A DNA stretch of 14,852 nt, from the NCBI GenBank assembly GCA_900548565.1, contig URKV01000034.1, forward strand, positions 1 through 14,852, written 5' to 3'. The notes below the pieces were generated by a model. It ran no database searches. It saw nothing but the letters and a program-made list of their open reading frames with translations, and was not told the origin of the DNA. The stretch is from an uncultured Collinsella sp. Its GTDB lineage: Bacteria; Actinomycetota; Coriobacteriia; Coriobacteriales; Coriobacteriaceae. Shown here one piece after another: positions 13,838-14,852 of this stretch. Both the position numbers and the translations under genes were made by a program. Each line of letters starts with the position of its first letter. Within the stretch, counting starts at the first letter, position 1.

Positions 13838-14802
13838 CTAGTTCTTCAGCGAGTTCAGCGGTGCCGGGAATCGACCACCACGGTGGGCAAGCACGGTGCC
13901 GGCGTTGGGGTTCACCGGCATGATGGGCGCACGGCCGAACAGGCCGCCGTACTCGACGCAGTCGCCCACGCCCTTGCCGATGGCGGGAATCACGCGGACG
14001 GCCGTGGTCTTGTTGTTGATGACGCCGATGGCCATCTCGTCGGCGATGATGCCGGCGATGGTCTCGACCGGAGTGTCGCCGGGGATGGCGATCATGTCCA
14101 GGCCAACGGAGCACACGCAGGTCATGGCCTCGAGCTTCTCGAGCGAAAGCGCACCGGCCTCGACGGCGGCGATCATGCCGGCATCCTCGGACACGGGGAT
14201 AAAGGCGCCGGAGAGACCGCCCACGCTGGAGCTGGCCATGACGCCGCCCTTCTTGACGGCATCGTTGAGCATGGCGAGCGCGCAGGTCGTGCCGGGGCCA
14301 CCGCAGGTGCCCACGCCGATGATCTCGAGGATGCGGGCAACGGAGTCGCCGATGGCAGGCGTGGGAGCCAGCGACAGGTCGACAATGCCTTTCTCGACAC
14401 CCAGACGGCGGGCTGCCTCACGGCTCATGAGCTCGCCGGCGCGGGTGATCTTAAAGGCGGTCTGCTTGATTTTCTCGGCAACCTCCATCATCGAGGCGGA
14501 GTCGGGGAGCGTCTCCAAGGCAGCAGCCATAACGCCGGGGCCCGAGACGCCAACGTTGATGACGGCGTCGGCCTCGCCACCGCCGTGGACGGCGCCCGCC
14601 ATAAACGGGGAGTCCTCGACCATGTTGGCAAAGCAGACAAACTTGGAGGCGCCAACGGAATCCTGGTCGGCCGTGAGTTTGGCGGCATCGATGATGGTCT
14701 GGGCGGCCATGAGCACGGCATCCATGTTGATACCGGCGCGCAGACTGGCGACGTTGACGCTGGAGCAGACGCGGCTCGTGGTAGCGAGCGCCTGGGGGAT
14801 GG
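13838..14802 (-). CDS. UPF0210/DUF711 (PFL-family) protein, 5' partial
   Basis: C-terminal 320 or so residues of a UPF0210/DUF711 protein, a family of about 450 residues with known folds but no settled function, often encoded after a small ACT-domain protein. The frame continues past the first internal Met (14725) to the end of genomic sequence, adding VCSSVNVASLRAGINMDAV, which is typical of the family. Other family stretches: FCGAMVED-like FANMVEDSPFMAGAVHGGGE, GGPGTTCALAMLNDAVKKGG and SVGGLSGAFIPVSEDAGM. The stop is at 13838-13840. The gene is broken by the adapter at 14803, not by mutation. The family's usual upstream partner would lie beyond the contig end. Confidence 0.93.
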
Positions 14803-14852
14803 CTGTCTCTTATACACATCTGACGCTGCCGACGATCTTACGCGTGTAGATC
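14803..14852. other. Illumina Nextera adapter and index (non-genomic)
   Basis: CTGTCTCTTATACACATCT (14803-14821) is the Nextera transposon end, followed by GACGCTGCCGACGA (14822-14835, Read 1 adapter reverse complement), TCTTACGC (14836-14843, reverse complement of i5 index GCGTAAGA) and GTGTAGATC (14844-14852, start of the P5 reverse complement). The match is continuous to the last base, so the genomic part of the contig ends at 14802. Confidence 0.98.

Noticed and set aside
14451..14819. Minus-strand and plus-strand open frames reaching into 14803-14852
   Set aside because: Their ends are adapter sequence, and they lie in other frames of the UPF0210 gene.

Overview
The window looks like the end of a contig from a GC-rich Actinomycetota genome, most likely a gut Coriobacteriia of the Collinsella type. 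This rests on the rplM-rpsI-glmM gene order, the Shine-Dalgarno and promoter styles, and the protein families seen. The genus is inference from family recognition, not from a search. The last 50 bases are not genomic: they are an Illumina Nextera adapter with an i5 index, so the contig stops at 14802.

Layout. The left edge carries the 3' part of a heavy-metal-type P-type ATPase with a terminator, then a small convergent gene of unknown function. At 2773-3136 lies a complete tmRNA gene (ssrA) with a terminator. It is followed by about 570 bases without a gene. That stretch holds two kinds of repeat: two inverted copies of the tmRNA T-arm region inside a 49-bp repeat, and a 61-62 bp tandem array of palindromes whose stems covary. 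A patatin-like lipase follows.

The centre (4694-8720) is a housekeeping and amino-sugar block on the plus strand: a good promoter, rplM (L13), rpsI (S9), a strong terminator, glmM, a stand-alone PTS glucose IIA protein (crr type), and nagB behind a long structured leader. GlmM takes glucosamine-6-phosphate toward the cell wall, NagB takes it back to glycolysis, and IIA-Glc belongs to sugar uptake, so the three genes sit around one metabolic node.

The right part starts with a 999-residue regulator (N-terminal P-loop NTPase, long helical middle, C-terminal winged helix plus BTAD-like region) preceded by a three-half-site operator-like sequence. The remaining genes are on the minus strand: a YhbY-type RNA-binding protein, a class I SAM methyltransferase, and the C-terminal two thirds or so of a UPF0210/DUF711 family protein. 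The methyltransferase is unusual in having a rho-independent terminator ending just before its ribosome binding site, which suggests an attenuated leader. Between it and the UPF0210 gene lies a perfect 32-bp inverted repeat around a 70-base spacer.

No complete mobile element, CRISPR array or defence system was found. The least explained parts are the non-coding ones: the repeats after tmRNA, the nagB leader, the methyltransferase leader and the 32-bp inverted repeat.
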